The position numbers and the translations under genes are program-made. Source: UBA4416 sp048498515 (GTDB taxonomy: Bacteria > Bacteroidota > Bacteroidia > B-17B0 > Aurantibacillaceae). Taken from it: a DNA stretch of 64,000 nucleotides. Where the stretch lies: contig JBEHXV010000008.1 of assembly GCA_048498515.1 (NCBI GenBank), forward strand, positions 62,001-126,000. The letters run 5' to 3'. The notes under the pieces are model-generated. The model was not told the DNA's origin. It saw nothing but the letters and a program-made list of their open reading frames with translations, and ran no database searches. Below, in pieces: positions 16,567 through 26,000 of the stretch. The first letter of the stretch is position 1, and each line of letters begins with the position of its first letter.

Positions 16567-17618
16567 TTCCTCTCTATAGCTTCCTTGATAGTTTCAATAG
16601 TTACGCCACAGTATAATTCATAATTGCCAATTCCTTTTGGCAGGGCAAAGCACAATAAATCCCCTTCATTTTTCTTATCATGCATAATATATTCTAAAAG
16701 CAGGGCGGCGGTTTCTTTGCTTATTTTTATGTTGCTGTATATGGATTGGATGTAAGTTGTTATTTCTGACAACTCTTTTTTTGTGAGGTGTTTTAAAGTA
16801 TGTGCTATTTCCAATTCCATTACCATACCGGCAGCAATGGCTTCGCCGTGCAGTACATCTTTATGTTGTTTTATCAGGGCACTTTCAAGAGCATGGCCAA
16901 TGCTATGACCAAAGTTGAGCGATTTGCGCAGATCTTTTTCATGAAGGTCCTTCTTCACAATCGTGTTTTTCAATTCAATGGCTTTTGTTACAACCGCTTC
17001 ATCATAAAATTCCTGCAACGCTTTTTTCTTCTTTATGGCTTTCCAAAAAGTGGCATCCGCTATCAGTGCAATTTTAATAATCTCGGCATAGCCGTTTTTT
17101 ATCTGGCGTTGAGAAAGCGTTTCAAGGAACGTTAAATTCACAAACACACCTTTGGGTTCACAGGTGGTGCCAATATGGTTTTTAATGCCTTCAAAATCCA
17201 CTCCTGTTTTTCCGCCAACGCTGGCGTCCACCATACTGAGCAAAGTAGTGGGAATGTTTATAAAATCAAGTCCACGCTTAAAGGTGGAGGCCACAAAGCC
17301 GCCCAGATCGGTAATAACGCCTCCACCTAAGTTAATGATTAGGCTTTTTTTATCGGCGCCCATATCGGTCAAAGCGCCCCAAACCTGTAGGCAGGTATCC
17401 AGTGTTTTATGTTCTTCGCCGCTTTCCAGTTCAATGATCTCGGCATCATTAAGCAAAGGGCAGTTAAACAGTAAATTGGGCAGGCAATGTGCAAATGTAT
17501 TTTCATCGCAAATAATGGCATAGCTGGAGTAGCTGCCTTTTTTAAGAAAGGAATTGAGCGCGTCAAAACTTTTATCGCCAATGTAAATGGTGTATGAGGT
17601 TGATTTAATAGTAGGCAT
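16563..17618 (-). CDS. aroB: 3-dehydroquinate synthase
   Basis: A 351-residue protein matching AroB along its length: E-x-G-E-E-H-K-T at about 65-72, the dinucleotide-binding G-G-G-V-I-T-D-L-G-G-F-V-A-S at about 98-111, R-G-L-D-F-I-N-I-P-T-T-L-L, and S-V-G-G-K-T-G-V-D. The zinc-ligand region N-F-G-H-S-I-G-H-A-L-E and H-G-E-A-I-A-A-G-M are intact. It converts DAHP to 3-dehydroquinate with NAD+ and a divalent metal, the second step of the shikimate pathway. It starts 1 bp after the cytochrome stop, so it is probably co-transcribed with an unrelated gene. The length is normal. Confidence 0.95.
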   Translation of the reverse strand: MPTIKSTSYTIYIGDKSFDALNSFLKKGSYSSYAIICDENTFAHCLPNLLFNCPLLNDAEIIELESGEEHKTLDTCLQVWGALTDMGADKKSLIINLGGGVITDLGGFVASTFKRGLDFINIPTTLLSMVDASVGGKTGVDFEGIKNHIGTTCEPKGVFVNLTFLETLSQRQIKNGYAEIIKIALIADATFWKAIKKKKALQEFYDEAVVTKAIELKNTIVKKDLHEKDLRKSLNFGHSIGHALESALIKQHKDVLHGEAIAAGMVMELEIAHTLKHLTKKELSEITTYIQSIYSNIKISKETAALLLEYIMHDKKNEGDLLCFALPKGIGNYELYCGVTIETIKEAIERN

Positions 17619-17619
17619 G

Positions 17620-19710
17620 TTACATCAATTGCTTTACCTGGTTTAGGGCTTGTTTGGCTTTTTGGTTGGCAGGATCACGTTTCAGAATCCTTGTTAAATA
17701 GCTTTCCGATTTTTTGAAATCCTTTTTGTAAGCATAATATCCCGCAAGGTTCATCAATAAAGGCTCATAATCGGGATCGAAACGTAAAGCCTTTAAATAC
17801 AAAGCTTCCGCTTCGGCTGCTTTGCCCTTGGCTAGTTTTATATAACCCAGGTTGGTAAGGGCCGAAACATGTTTTGGGTATTCTTTCAGGAGTTCGGCAT
17901 ATTGCTGTTCGGCCGCGTCGAGTTGATTATTGGATGCCAGGGCCGCACCCAGTTTGTTTTTAAAATCCAAGCCATACGGCGCCAGCTTAACGGCATTTTT
18001 AAAATAAATAACAGCGCGCGTCACGTCACCGGTATTATAAAATGCTTCGCCAATGCGGTAGCAGGTCCAGGCATTTTCGTTGGAGTAAGACGTTTTTGTA
18101 AGCCTGATGTTCAATAAATAAGTATCCGTTAAGGCATCGGTGTAGCTTATTATTTTTGCAAAATTGTGTTTTATAAAATTCAGCTGAACCAACAGTTCAA
18201 TGTTTGCCTTTGTAAGCTCGGGAGTTTTGTCATTCAAATAAAAAGCGGCGCTGTCCAAATAAGCAGGTTTGTTTTCAAATTTTTCGTATTGGTTTAAATA
18301 CGCTTTCGCCTTTGTAAAAGCCGAAGGATTTTTTTCGTTAATGGCATACAGGCCAATAAACTCCTTAATACCTTCCTTATCTTTTTTGGTCATTGGCTTG
18401 CGAATGTAATGGTCGTGCACCGTAACGTGTGGAATATCAATAGAGCCCGACTTAGGCATATGGCAACTCACGCAGTTGGATGCTTTTGTAATTCCTGGTT
18501 TAGTACAAACTAATTCAGAACCAAAAGATGAATGATCTTTCATCTTTAATCTTTCATCTTTTGTTCCTTCTTTCCCTTTGGTCTTTTCAGTCCCTTCATA
18601 ATGGCAATTGTTACAGGCATCATTAAACACATTGGGATTTGTTTCCCGCACACTCACATGCGGATTATGGCAGGTTATGCACGTCATCGCATCCTTGTAT
18701 GGTTTTAATGTTTGTGTGTGATTTGCTTTTGCTTTCTCCATCGACTTAATAAAACACTGACTCTGCTTTAATCTGTCGGCATGCGAGGCCATAATAAATT
18801 CGTCGTCGGCATTTTTATATTTTGGAAGGAACACTGTCATAAAATCGCTCAGCTTCATTCCCGGTTTAAAATCATAAAAGGATCTACCTTCTTTTAAAAT
18901 GGTATTGCCCTGCAGGTGGCAGCGCTGGCAAATATCAAACTGGGCATCAATGCTTAGTTTAGCAGGGTTTACAATGCTGTAATCAATGTATTTTGAGGTG
19001 TCGACCCGGCTGCCGGTTTGGCGCTGTGCCACATGTATGCTCCCGGGGCCATGGCAGCGTTCGCAATTAATACCTTCGGGTACAGAGGTAAATTTATTTT
19101 CTGAACCTAAAACAAACTCAGGATAATTGTTGTGGCAACTCATGCATTCCAAACCTATTTTGCGCATAAAACGGCTATTGTGCCCGTCTTCAAAACCAGG
19201 TGGCAGGTCCCATTGCTGTTTTTGGGTATAAAAGGTCATGGGCATTTGGTTTAAATAACCATTGACTGATTGTATGTGTGAGTTGGTATGTTGTCCCGAA
19301 CCTACAATAAAATTAACGGTTTCCTGTCGTTTGTAAACAGTATCCCTTCCTTGCAGGCGGTATTCTAAAAACTGTAAACTGTCATTACGCCAAAAAGCTT
19401 TGTAATGAAAGTTGCCTATCTGGTCATAGATCTCAGCATGGTGATAATCGCCGGCCGACTTTTGTTTGCTTGCCACATCAAACGATTTGCCCATGCCGGT
19501 TTTAATAAAGGTGTTGTAAATATCCTGGTGGCAAAGTTTGCAGGTATTAATACCCACATAAGTTGCGGTATCGGAATGGTTGAGGTATGCCAGCGTGTCT
19601 TTTTTTTCGGAATGAGTAGTGGTGTTGTTCCCTTCCGGTGTGTGACATGAGAACGTAATAATGCCGGCAATCAACAGGAGGCTAAAAACAATATATTTCA
19701 GTGATTTCAA
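17620..19710 (-). CDS. Seven-haem c-type cytochrome with C-terminal TPRs
   Basis: A 696-residue exported protein. The N terminus has a hydrophobic leader ending F-S-C at about residue 22, compatible with a lipoprotein. Seven C-x-x-C-H haem sites follow in order: CKLCH, CMSCH, CERCH, CQRCH, CITCH, CNNCH, CVSCH. Three or four TPRs occupy about 545-696. The set resembles multihaem cytochromes of the c554/NrfA superfamily, which carry or use electrons in the periplasm; the redox partner is unknown. Between haems 6 and 7 lies a Lys/Glu-rich stretch (about 372-393) encoded by a word-like repeat (see findings). It is followed by aroB after 1 bp. Confidence 0.88.
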   Translation of the reverse strand: MKSLKYIVFSLLLIAGIITFSCHTPEGNNTTTHSEKKDTLAYLNHSDTATYVGINTCKLCHQDIYNTFIKTGMGKSFDVASKQKSAGDYHHAEIYDQIGNFHYKAFWRNDSLQFLEYRLQGRDTVYKRQETVNFIVGSGQHTNSHIQSVNGYLNQMPMTFYTQKQQWDLPPGFEDGHNSRFMRKIGLECMSCHNNYPEFVLGSENKFTSVPEGINCERCHGPGSIHVAQRQTGSRVDTSKYIDYSIVNPAKLSIDAQFDICQRCHLQGNTILKEGRSFYDFKPGMKLSDFMTVFLPKYKNADDEFIMASHADRLKQSQCFIKSMEKAKANHTQTLKPYKDAMTCITCHNPHVSVRETNPNVFNDACNNCHYEGTEKTKGKEGTKDERLKMKDHSSFGSELVCTKPGITKASNCVSCHMPKSGSIDIPHVTVHDHYIRKPMTKKDKEGIKEFIGLYAINEKNPSAFTKAKAYLNQYEKFENKPAYLDSAAFYLNDKTPELTKANIELLVQLNFIKHNFAKIISYTDALTDTYLLNIRLTKTSYSNENAWTCYRIGEAFYNTGDVTRAVIYFKNAVKLAPYGLDFKNKLGAALASNNQLDAAEQQYAELLKEYPKHVSALTNLGYIKLAKGKAAEAEALYLKALRFDPDYEPLLMNLAGYYAYKKDFKKSESYLTRILKRDPANQKAKQALNQVKQLM
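18531..18565. repeat. Low-complexity word repeat inside the cytochrome gene
   Basis: Near-tandem copies of the word ATCTTTCATCTTTA (plus strand) within the coding sequence. They encode a K-D-E-R-L-K-M-K-D-H stretch in frame between the sixth and seventh haem sites. The character matches intergenic spacers in the nuo operon rather than neighbouring coding DNA. Confidence 0.6.
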
Positions 19711-19730
19711 CAGGTTAAAAGTAAGGCTTT

Positions 19731-19738
19731 CAAAATTA
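19731..19738 (-). promoter_or_regulatory. Possible -7 box for the cytochrome/aroB transcript
   Basis: CAAAATTA on the plus strand reads TAATTTTG on the minus strand, a perfect TAnnTTTG box 21 bp before the cytochrome ATG. I see no clear -33 TTG at normal spacing. Confidence 0.35.
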
Positions 19739-19837
19739 ACATAACAATTTGTTAAGGCGGTAAATCAGGTAAATCATCCCAATGGTCTTAAATTAAGGAT
19801 TATTTAACGATAAAGTGTACATTTTCAACAAGATAAA

Positions 19838-19868
19838 TTGGTTTACCGCTTTAAAATGCCTACTTTTG
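19838..19868 (+). promoter_or_regulatory. Candidate promoter of typA
   Basis: TTG at 19838-19840 and TACTTTTG at 19861-19868 (TAnnTTTG), separated by 20 bases. The boxes lie inside the longest possible reading frame and so support the later typA start at 19889. Confidence 0.6.
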
Positions 19869-19888
19869 CGCCCTTATTAAAATACACC

Positions 19889-21700
19889 ATGTCAGAAATC
19901 AGAAACATTGCCATCATTGCCCACGTCGATCACGGGAAAACAACATTAGTAGATAAAATTTTACACCAGTGTAATTTATTCAGGGAGAACCAGGCTTCTG
20001 GTGAATTGATCCTTGATAATAACGACTTAGAGCGTGAGCGTGGTATTACTATTTTAGCAAAAAACGTATCGGTTACCTATAAAGGAACAAAAATTAATAT
20101 TATTGACACACCGGGCCACGCCGACTTTGGAGGCGAAGTAGAGCGTACGCTTAATATGGCCGACGGTGTTATTTTATTGGTTGATGCGTTTGAAGGGCCT
20201 ATGCCTCAAACGCGTTTCGTAACTCAAAAAGCCATTGCAGCTGGCAAAAAAGCCATTGTGGTAATTAACAAAGTTGATAAACCAAACTGCCGTCCTGAAG
20301 AAGTTCATGACAATGTGTTTGACCTCTTCTTTAACCTGGAAGCTACCGAGGAACAATTGGATTTCCCAACGGTTTATGGTTCAAGCAAGCAAGGCTGGAT
20401 GGGTGCCGATTATAAAACACCTACAAGCGATATTACCTACTTGTTAGATACCATCCTGGAAAATATTCCTACAGCGCCTGAGCGTGAAGGAACCCTGCAA
20501 ATTCAGATCACCTCTCTGGATTATTCATCGTTCATTGGCCGTATTGCCGTAGGCCGTGTTTATCGTGGTAAAATGAAAGAAAATATGCCGGTGAGCGTTG
20601 TAAAACGCGATGGCTCTATTCAAAAATCACGTATTAAGGAATTGTTCGTTTTCGAAGGATTGGGTAAGGTAAAAGTATCGGAGGTGCAAACCGGTGATAT
20701 TTGCGCCTTTACAGGAATTGAAGGTTTTGAGATTGGCGATACCGTTGCCGATTTTGAAAATCCGGAGGCAATGCCAACGATGAAAATTGACGAACCAACC
20801 ATGAGTATGTTGTTTACCATTAACAACTCGCCTTTCTTTGGGAAAGATGGTAAATTTGTTACTTCACGTCACTTACGCGACCGTTTGTATAAAGAATTAG
20901 AGAAAAACCTGGCCATGCGTGTTGAGGAAACCGCTTCGCCCGACTCCTACCTGGTGTTTGGCCGTGGTATCCTTCACTTATCGGTTTTAATTGAAACCAT
21001 GCGCCGCGAGGGGTATGAACTTCAATTAGGTCAGCCACAGGTTATTGTTAAGGAAATTGATGGCGAAAAATGCGAACCAATTGAGGTGTTAACCGTTGAT
21101 GTGCCGCAGGAGTCAGCCTCTAAAGTTATTGACCTGGTAACGCAGCGTAAAGGTAACTTATTAATTATGGAAGCAAAAGGAGATTTAACCCACATTGAGT
21201 TCGAAATTCCTTCGCGAGGCATCATTGGTTTACGTAACAACGTGTTAACCGCTACAGCAGGCGAGGCCATCATGGCTCACCGTTTCAAAGCCTACGAACC
21301 ATGGAAAGGCGTTATTCCTAGCCGTATTGCTGGTGTATTAATTAGCAAAGATAAAGGAACAGCAGTAGCCTATTCGATTGATAAATTACAGGATCGTGGT
21401 AAATTCTTTGTAGAAGCCGGTGATGAAATTTATCCGGGTATGGTAATTGGCGAGCACATTCGTCCGGATGATTTAGTGGTAAACATCTGTACTGAAAAAC
21501 AACTCACCAACATGCGTGCCTCTGGCACCGACGATAAAATGCGCATTGTACCAAAAATTAACTTTAGTTTAGAAGAAGCCATGGAATACATACAAGGTGA
21601 CGAGTATGTTGAAATTACACCTTCGTTTATCCGTCTTCGTAAAATCTATCTGGACGAGAACGAGCGTAAACGCATGGGTAAAACCCTGGTTTCTAAATAA
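19889..21700 (+). CDS. typA: Ribosome-associated GTPase TypA/BipA
   Basis: A 603-residue translational GTPase. G1 is A-H-V-D-H-G-K-T-T at residues 9-17, switch I contains R-G-I-T-I-L, G3 is D-T-P-G-H-A-D-F-G-G, G4 is N-K-V-D-K. EF-Tu domain 2, EF-G-like domains III and V, and the BipA-specific C-terminal domain follow. It acts in ribosome assembly and stress-dependent translation. The start is placed at ATG 19889 (MSEIRN) rather than 19838, because the promoter boxes lie in the 17-codon extension and TypA proteins normally begin here. It has a single-gene transcript ending at the hairpin at 21764. Confidence 0.95.
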   Translation: MSEIRNIAIIAHVDHGKTTLVDKILHQCNLFRENQASGELILDNNDLERERGITILAKNVSVTYKGTKINIIDTPGHADFGGEVERTLNMADGVILLVDAFEGPMPQTRFVTQKAIAAGKKAIVVINKVDKPNCRPEEVHDNVFDLFFNLEATEEQLDFPTVYGSSKQGWMGADYKTPTSDITYLLDTILENIPTAPEREGTLQIQITSLDYSSFIGRIAVGRVYRGKMKENMPVSVVKRDGSIQKSRIKELFVFEGLGKVKVSEVQTGDICAFTGIEGFEIGDTVADFENPEAMPTMKIDEPTMSMLFTINNSPFFGKDGKFVTSRHLRDRLYKELEKNLAMRVEETASPDSYLVFGRGILHLSVLIETMRREGYELQLGQPQVIVKEIDGEKCEPIEVLTVDVPQESASKVIDLVTQRKGNLLIMEAKGDLTHIEFEIPSRGIIGLRNNVLTATAGEAIMAHRFKAYEPWKGVIPSRIAGVLISKDKGTAVAYSIDKLQDRGKFFVEAGDEIYPGMVIGEHIRPDDLVVNICTEKQLTNMRASGTDDKMRIVPKINFSLEEAMEYIQGDEYVEITPSFIRLRKIYLDENERKRMGKTLVSK

Positions 21701-21734
21701 TTTACCAGCTTCTTTTCCCTTGGGTTGATTTTGT

Positions 21735-21758
21735 CACCCTGAGCGGAGTCGAAGGGTG
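21735..21758. repeat. Dispersed hairpin with GCGGAGTCGA core, copy 1
   Basis: Arms CACCCT / AGGGTG enclose GAGCGGAGTCGA. The core GCGGAGTCGA is shared with the long inverted repeat at 56466-56537. Confidence 0.6.
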
Positions 21759-21763
21759 GAACA

Positions 21764-21795
21764 AAAAAGGCAAAGAATATATTCTTTGCCTTTTT
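21764..21795. terminator. Terminator between typA and the deaminase gene
   Basis: A 32-bp perfect palindrome centred on GGCAAAGAATAT / ATATTCTTTGCC and flanked by A5 and T5, followed by more T-rich sequence. It should terminate typA transcription and could work in both directions. The palindrome has no unpaired loop in the DNA, so the RNA loop would be formed from the central AT pairs. Confidence 0.8.
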
Positions 21796-21845
21796 GCTTT
21801 TACCCTTTTCTTTTAATTTTTAACTTATACCTTTGAGCTTGACAT

Positions 21846-22295
21846 ATGAAACCCAGTTTTGATGAAATATACATGGAGTTGGCCGAAAAGCTGGCAAAAC
21901 GTTCACACTGTGTAAAAGCCCAGGTAGGAGCGGTTTTAACCAAAGATACGCGCATTGTATCGCTTGGCTATAATGGCCCGCCGGCAGGCACCCACAATTG
22001 CGATATTGAGTGGCCCGAACATGGCTGCCCGCGCGATAGCAAAGGAAGTTGCTCCCTGGCTTTGCATGCCGAACAAAATGCCATCTTATATGCTGTTAAA
22101 AACAGTACCGCCATCGAAGGTTCTACGTTATATGTTACGTTATCGCCATGCATAGCTTGTGCAAGGGTAATTTTTACAACAGGAATTAAAAGGGTTTTTT
22201 ATAAAAACAGTTACGCCGAATATAAAAATATCCCTACGGATGAAGGCGTGGAATTTTTAAAAAAATTTGGCGTAGAAGTGATACGCTTTAAATAA
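21846..22295 (+). CDS. dCMP deaminase-family protein
   Basis: A 149-residue zinc-dependent deaminase. The catalytic H-A-E-Q-N-A is at 74-79 (zinc ligand His74, proton shuttle Glu76) and S-P-C-I-A-C-A supplies zinc ligands Cys102 and Cys105. The Cys/His-rich insertion at about 51-69 (N-C-D-I-E-W-P-E-H-G-C) is typical of the dCMP deaminase/ComEB subgroup. The expected reaction is dCMP to dUMP in thymidylate supply. Cytoplasmic, normal length. A start at 21846 is supported by similarity from residue 1. Confidence 0.9.
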   Translation: MKPSFDEIYMELAEKLAKRSHCVKAQVGAVLTKDTRIVSLGYNGPPAGTHNCDIEWPEHGCPRDSKGSCSLALHAEQNAILYAVKNSTAIEGSTLYVTLSPCIACARVIFTTGIKRVFYKNSYAEYKNIPTDEGVEFLKKFGVEVIRFK

Positions 22296-22330
22296 GTAAT
22301 AAGCGGAACGTTATATTAAAATTGAACACC

Positions 22331-22699
22331 ATGTTTTTACGATCTCTAGTTTGTCTTTTATTTGTGCTGTTTACTCAAAGCACTCTATTGGCGCAGGAAG
22401 GCGGCGATCCGCCAAAAAAGGACCAGTCGATAAAAAGTAAACGCAAGCAATACAAGGAAGATAAAAGAAAGTGGAAGGAAGACCGCAGGAACCAGCGTGC
22501 CGAAGAAAAAAAAGTACGCGACCATCATAAGCGCATTCAAACAAAAGAAGTGCGTAAACGCATGAAACGAAGCAAGGCAACCGCCCAGCGTAACCACGAC
22601 CATAAACGGGAGCCATTTTTTCAGCGTATGTTTAAGAAAAAAAGAGGAAAAGGCTCAAAAACCCCAAAAGAAAAAACCTCAAAGGTCAAACAATACTAA
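22331..22699 (+). CDS. Small exported Lys/Arg-rich protein, unknown function
   Basis: A 122-residue protein with a signal peptide (MFLRSLVCLLFVLFTQSTLLAQ) and a very basic mature part dominated by Lys, Arg, Glu and Gln, probably one long charged helix or disordered. I recognise no family. ATG 22331 is preferred over the TTG 9 bases upstream. It lies 36 bp after the deaminase gene. The composition could suit nucleic acid, polysaccharide or envelope binding, which is inference only. Confidence 0.6.
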   Translation: MFLRSLVCLLFVLFTQSTLLAQEGGDPPKKDQSIKSKRKQYKEDKRKWKEDRRNQRAEEKKVRDHHKRIQTKEVRKRMKRSKATAQRNHDHKREPFFQRMFKKKRGKGSKTPKEKTSKVKQY

Positions 22700-23049
22700 A
22701 CCAGGACCAAAATGGGCATTTCAGGAGCCTTTTTTGACCCTTTGAATGGCAACATCTATTTTTTGCTCTTCCGACCTTCTTTTTTTTGAACCACTTATTC
22801 CCAAAAAGCCACCACTTATCAATTTAAACCCCCCATTTAGTAAAGAGGGATTTTTGCCCCATTCTTAATTTGTAATTTTAATGTTAATTACTGTTAAGAT
22901 TTAATACCGTTTAACAAGAAAAATTTGGAAATTAAGACACAGATAATCAGAATATTACGAAAAACAGCCATAAAAATTTTGCAGTAATTACCTATCATTT
23001 ATATATTTATCCGCTCGTACAAAAAAGAATATAATTTAAAACTATCAAT
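22700..23049. other. 350-bp non-coding region upstream of the TonB-receptor operon
   Basis: No credible reading frame, RNA gene or strong repeat seen. The first third has T-rich and C-rich runs without a clean hairpin. The second half is strongly AT-rich and should hold the promoter of the receptor operon, but no TAnnTTTG box at a good distance was found; nearest are TATATTTA and AAAATTTTG stretches at about 22975-23015. The leader is long enough to carry a regulatory RNA, but no conserved riboswitch is recognised. Confidence 0.5.
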
Positions 23050-26000
23050 ATGTTAAGAAAAATTTACTTTTCAATCGTAACACTTTTATTAGCCGGATCC
23101 TTTGCGGTTGCCCAGAACACTAGTGGAAGCATTAAAGTTTTGTTAAAAGACAAGGCAAACGGGGAGGCTATTCCTTTCGCTAACGTGGTAGCATACCAAA
23201 ACGGCGTTCAGGTAGGCGTAGGTACCACTGATATGGATGGTTACGCTGTTATTAAGCCCCTGGCACCCGGTAAATATGACGTAAAAGGCGTGTATGTTGG
23301 TTACCAACCTCAGGAAATGAAAGGGATTAACGTAAGTGAAAGTAAAACAACCTATATTACTATTAACCTTGAGAATGGAGAAGGTGTGAAACTGGATGAG
23401 GTTGTGGTAGTTGAATACCAGGAGCCTTTAATTGACCCGGATACAAAATCAGGTGGAACCGTAACCCGCGAAGAATACCAGAACATGGCAACCAAAAACA
23501 TTAACTCGGTGGCGGCTACTACAGCCGGTGTATTCCAGGCTGATGAGGGTGGATCACTGAACGTTCGTGGTGGTCGTACAGAAAATACAACTTATTTTGT
23601 GGATGGTGTTAAAGTAATTGGTGGATTAGGTGTTCCTCAGCAAGGTGTAGAGCAGTTACAGGTAATTACCGGTGGTTTACCGGCACAATACGGTGATGCT
23701 ACTTCAGGGGTTATCTCGGTAACAACAAGGGGTCCTCAAAGCAAATTTTTCGGTGGCGTAGAGTTAATCTCTTCACAGTTAACAGATGCTTACGGTTACA
23801 ACTCAATCGGTTTCTCTTTAGGTGGTCCAATCTGGCAAAAGAAAGACTCTGCCGGTAACAAAACTCCGGTAATCGGGTTCATTTTATCAGGACAAGGTAC
23901 TTATGAAAAAGATCCTGATCCACAGTACAACAAACAGTATAAAGTAAAAGACGATAAATTAAAAGAAATTGAAAATAAGCCATTAACCTTGTCTAGAACA
24001 GGAGAGGGCTTCCTTCCATCTTTACAATATGTTACCAAAGACGACATGGAGGAAATAAAAGCCCGTCAAAATGTGGCTCAGCGTTCGGTTGCCTTAAATG
24101 GTAAATTGGATTTTAAAATTACGCCTAATACCAACTTAACGTTAGGTGGCGCTTTTGATTACGGTAACAGACATGATTTCACAAATACTTACGCTTTATT
24201 CAACCCACAAAATAACCCACAGGTTATAGGAACAACCTGGAGGGCTTTTGCAAACGTTCGTCAAAAATTCGGATCATCTCAGTCGGGTGCCGACAAAGAA
24301 AAATCGCAAGCCATCATTACCAACGCTTATTTTACGTTCCTGGCTAGTTATGAGCAAACAAAATCCAAAACCCAGGATGATACGCACAGGGATAAAATAT
24401 TTGACTATGGTTACATTGGTAAATTCAACTATACTGTAGATACAAACAACTATATCCTGACTACCGATCCAAACCGCGATAGTTTATGGTACCAATACCA
24501 AGGTCCTAAATTCAATAATGTGACCTTTGAAAGATCAGAGGTGAACGCTACAGGCGCAAACTATACATCTCAAATTTTCGATTATTTCTCTACAACCCAA
24601 ACCCTTAACCAGGTTCAAACCAGGAATGGTTTATTGAATGGCGACAGGCCAACCAACATTTTTGCCTTGTACTCAGGAACAGGAAGGCAGTATAATGGTT
24701 ACGGAATGACTGACAGGACACAGTTGCGTTTCACTTCCAGCTTCTCAGCCGATTTAAAAAATCATGCTTTAATGGTTGGTGTGGAATACGATCAACGTAA
24801 TGAAAGCGGGTATACGCTCTTGCCAATTGATTTATGGACAAGAATGAGGCAGTTAACCAATTTCCATTTAAATAAATCGTATGAGTACTACCAGATTGGA
24901 ACACCGGCTGGTGGCGACCCAACTCATCCTTACTATTACGGAAGGTCAGTGTATAACGACGTAGACCAAACACAAATCGACAAATCTATCCGTGAAATGA
25001 TGGGTCTGCCTGCAACAAACCAAATGTATATTAACACCGACGCGCTTAACCCAAGCGACTTGAAACTGGAAATGTTCAGCGCCCAGGATTTATTAGGAAA
25101 CGGTGTTTCCAACTCATTGGTTGATTATTATGGTTATGATTATTTAGGTAAAAAAGATAACAAAGCCACTTCTATCAACGACTTCTTGACTGCTGAAGAT
25201 TCAAGAGGAAATAAAACATTCCACGTAGGAGCTTACAAACCTATTTACATTGCAGGTTACATCCAGGATAAATTTGACTACAAAGACATTAAGTTCAACG
25301 TTGGTGTGCGTGTTGACCGTTTTGACGCGAACCAAAAAGTGTTGAAAGACAAATACTCTTTCTTTGACATTAGCAAAGCAGGCGAAGTTGCTCCTGACAG
25401 ACCATCAAACATTAAAGATGATTACGCGGTTTACGTAGATGCGGAAGGATCAAACAAAATTGTAGGGTTCCGTCATGAAGATACCTGGTATAACATTGAA
25501 GGTAAAGAAATTGCCGATCCATCGATTTTAACAACTGGTGGTAGGGTTTTCCCTTGGTTAAAAGACCAAAAATACGATGGGTCTTACAAAATTGACGCGA
25601 ATGCGTTTACCGATTACAAACCTCAGATCAATGTAATGCCTCGTGTGGCTTTCTCTTTCCCTATATCTGATGTAGCTAACTTCTTCGCTCACTACGATGT
25701 ATTGACTCAACGTCCGAACGTTTCAATGCGTTTTGACCCAAGAGATTACTATTTCTTCAGTTCTAACTCAAACAATCCGTTCTTAACAAACCCTAACCTG
25801 AAACCTGAAAAAACAATTGATTACGAATTAGGTTACAATCAGGTGTTGAATGAAAAGAAAAATGCGGCTTTAAAAATTACTGCCTTCTACCGTGAAATGA
25901 GAAACCAGATCACCACTCAAACCATTAACCAGGCATATCCTCAAACATACTATACTTATGTAAACAAGGATTTTGGAACGGTAAAAGGTTTAAGTATGGA

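Noticed and set aside
19838..19888. Longer typA start at 19838
   Set aside because: Promoter boxes lie inside it, and TypA proteins begin with the residues encoded from 19889.
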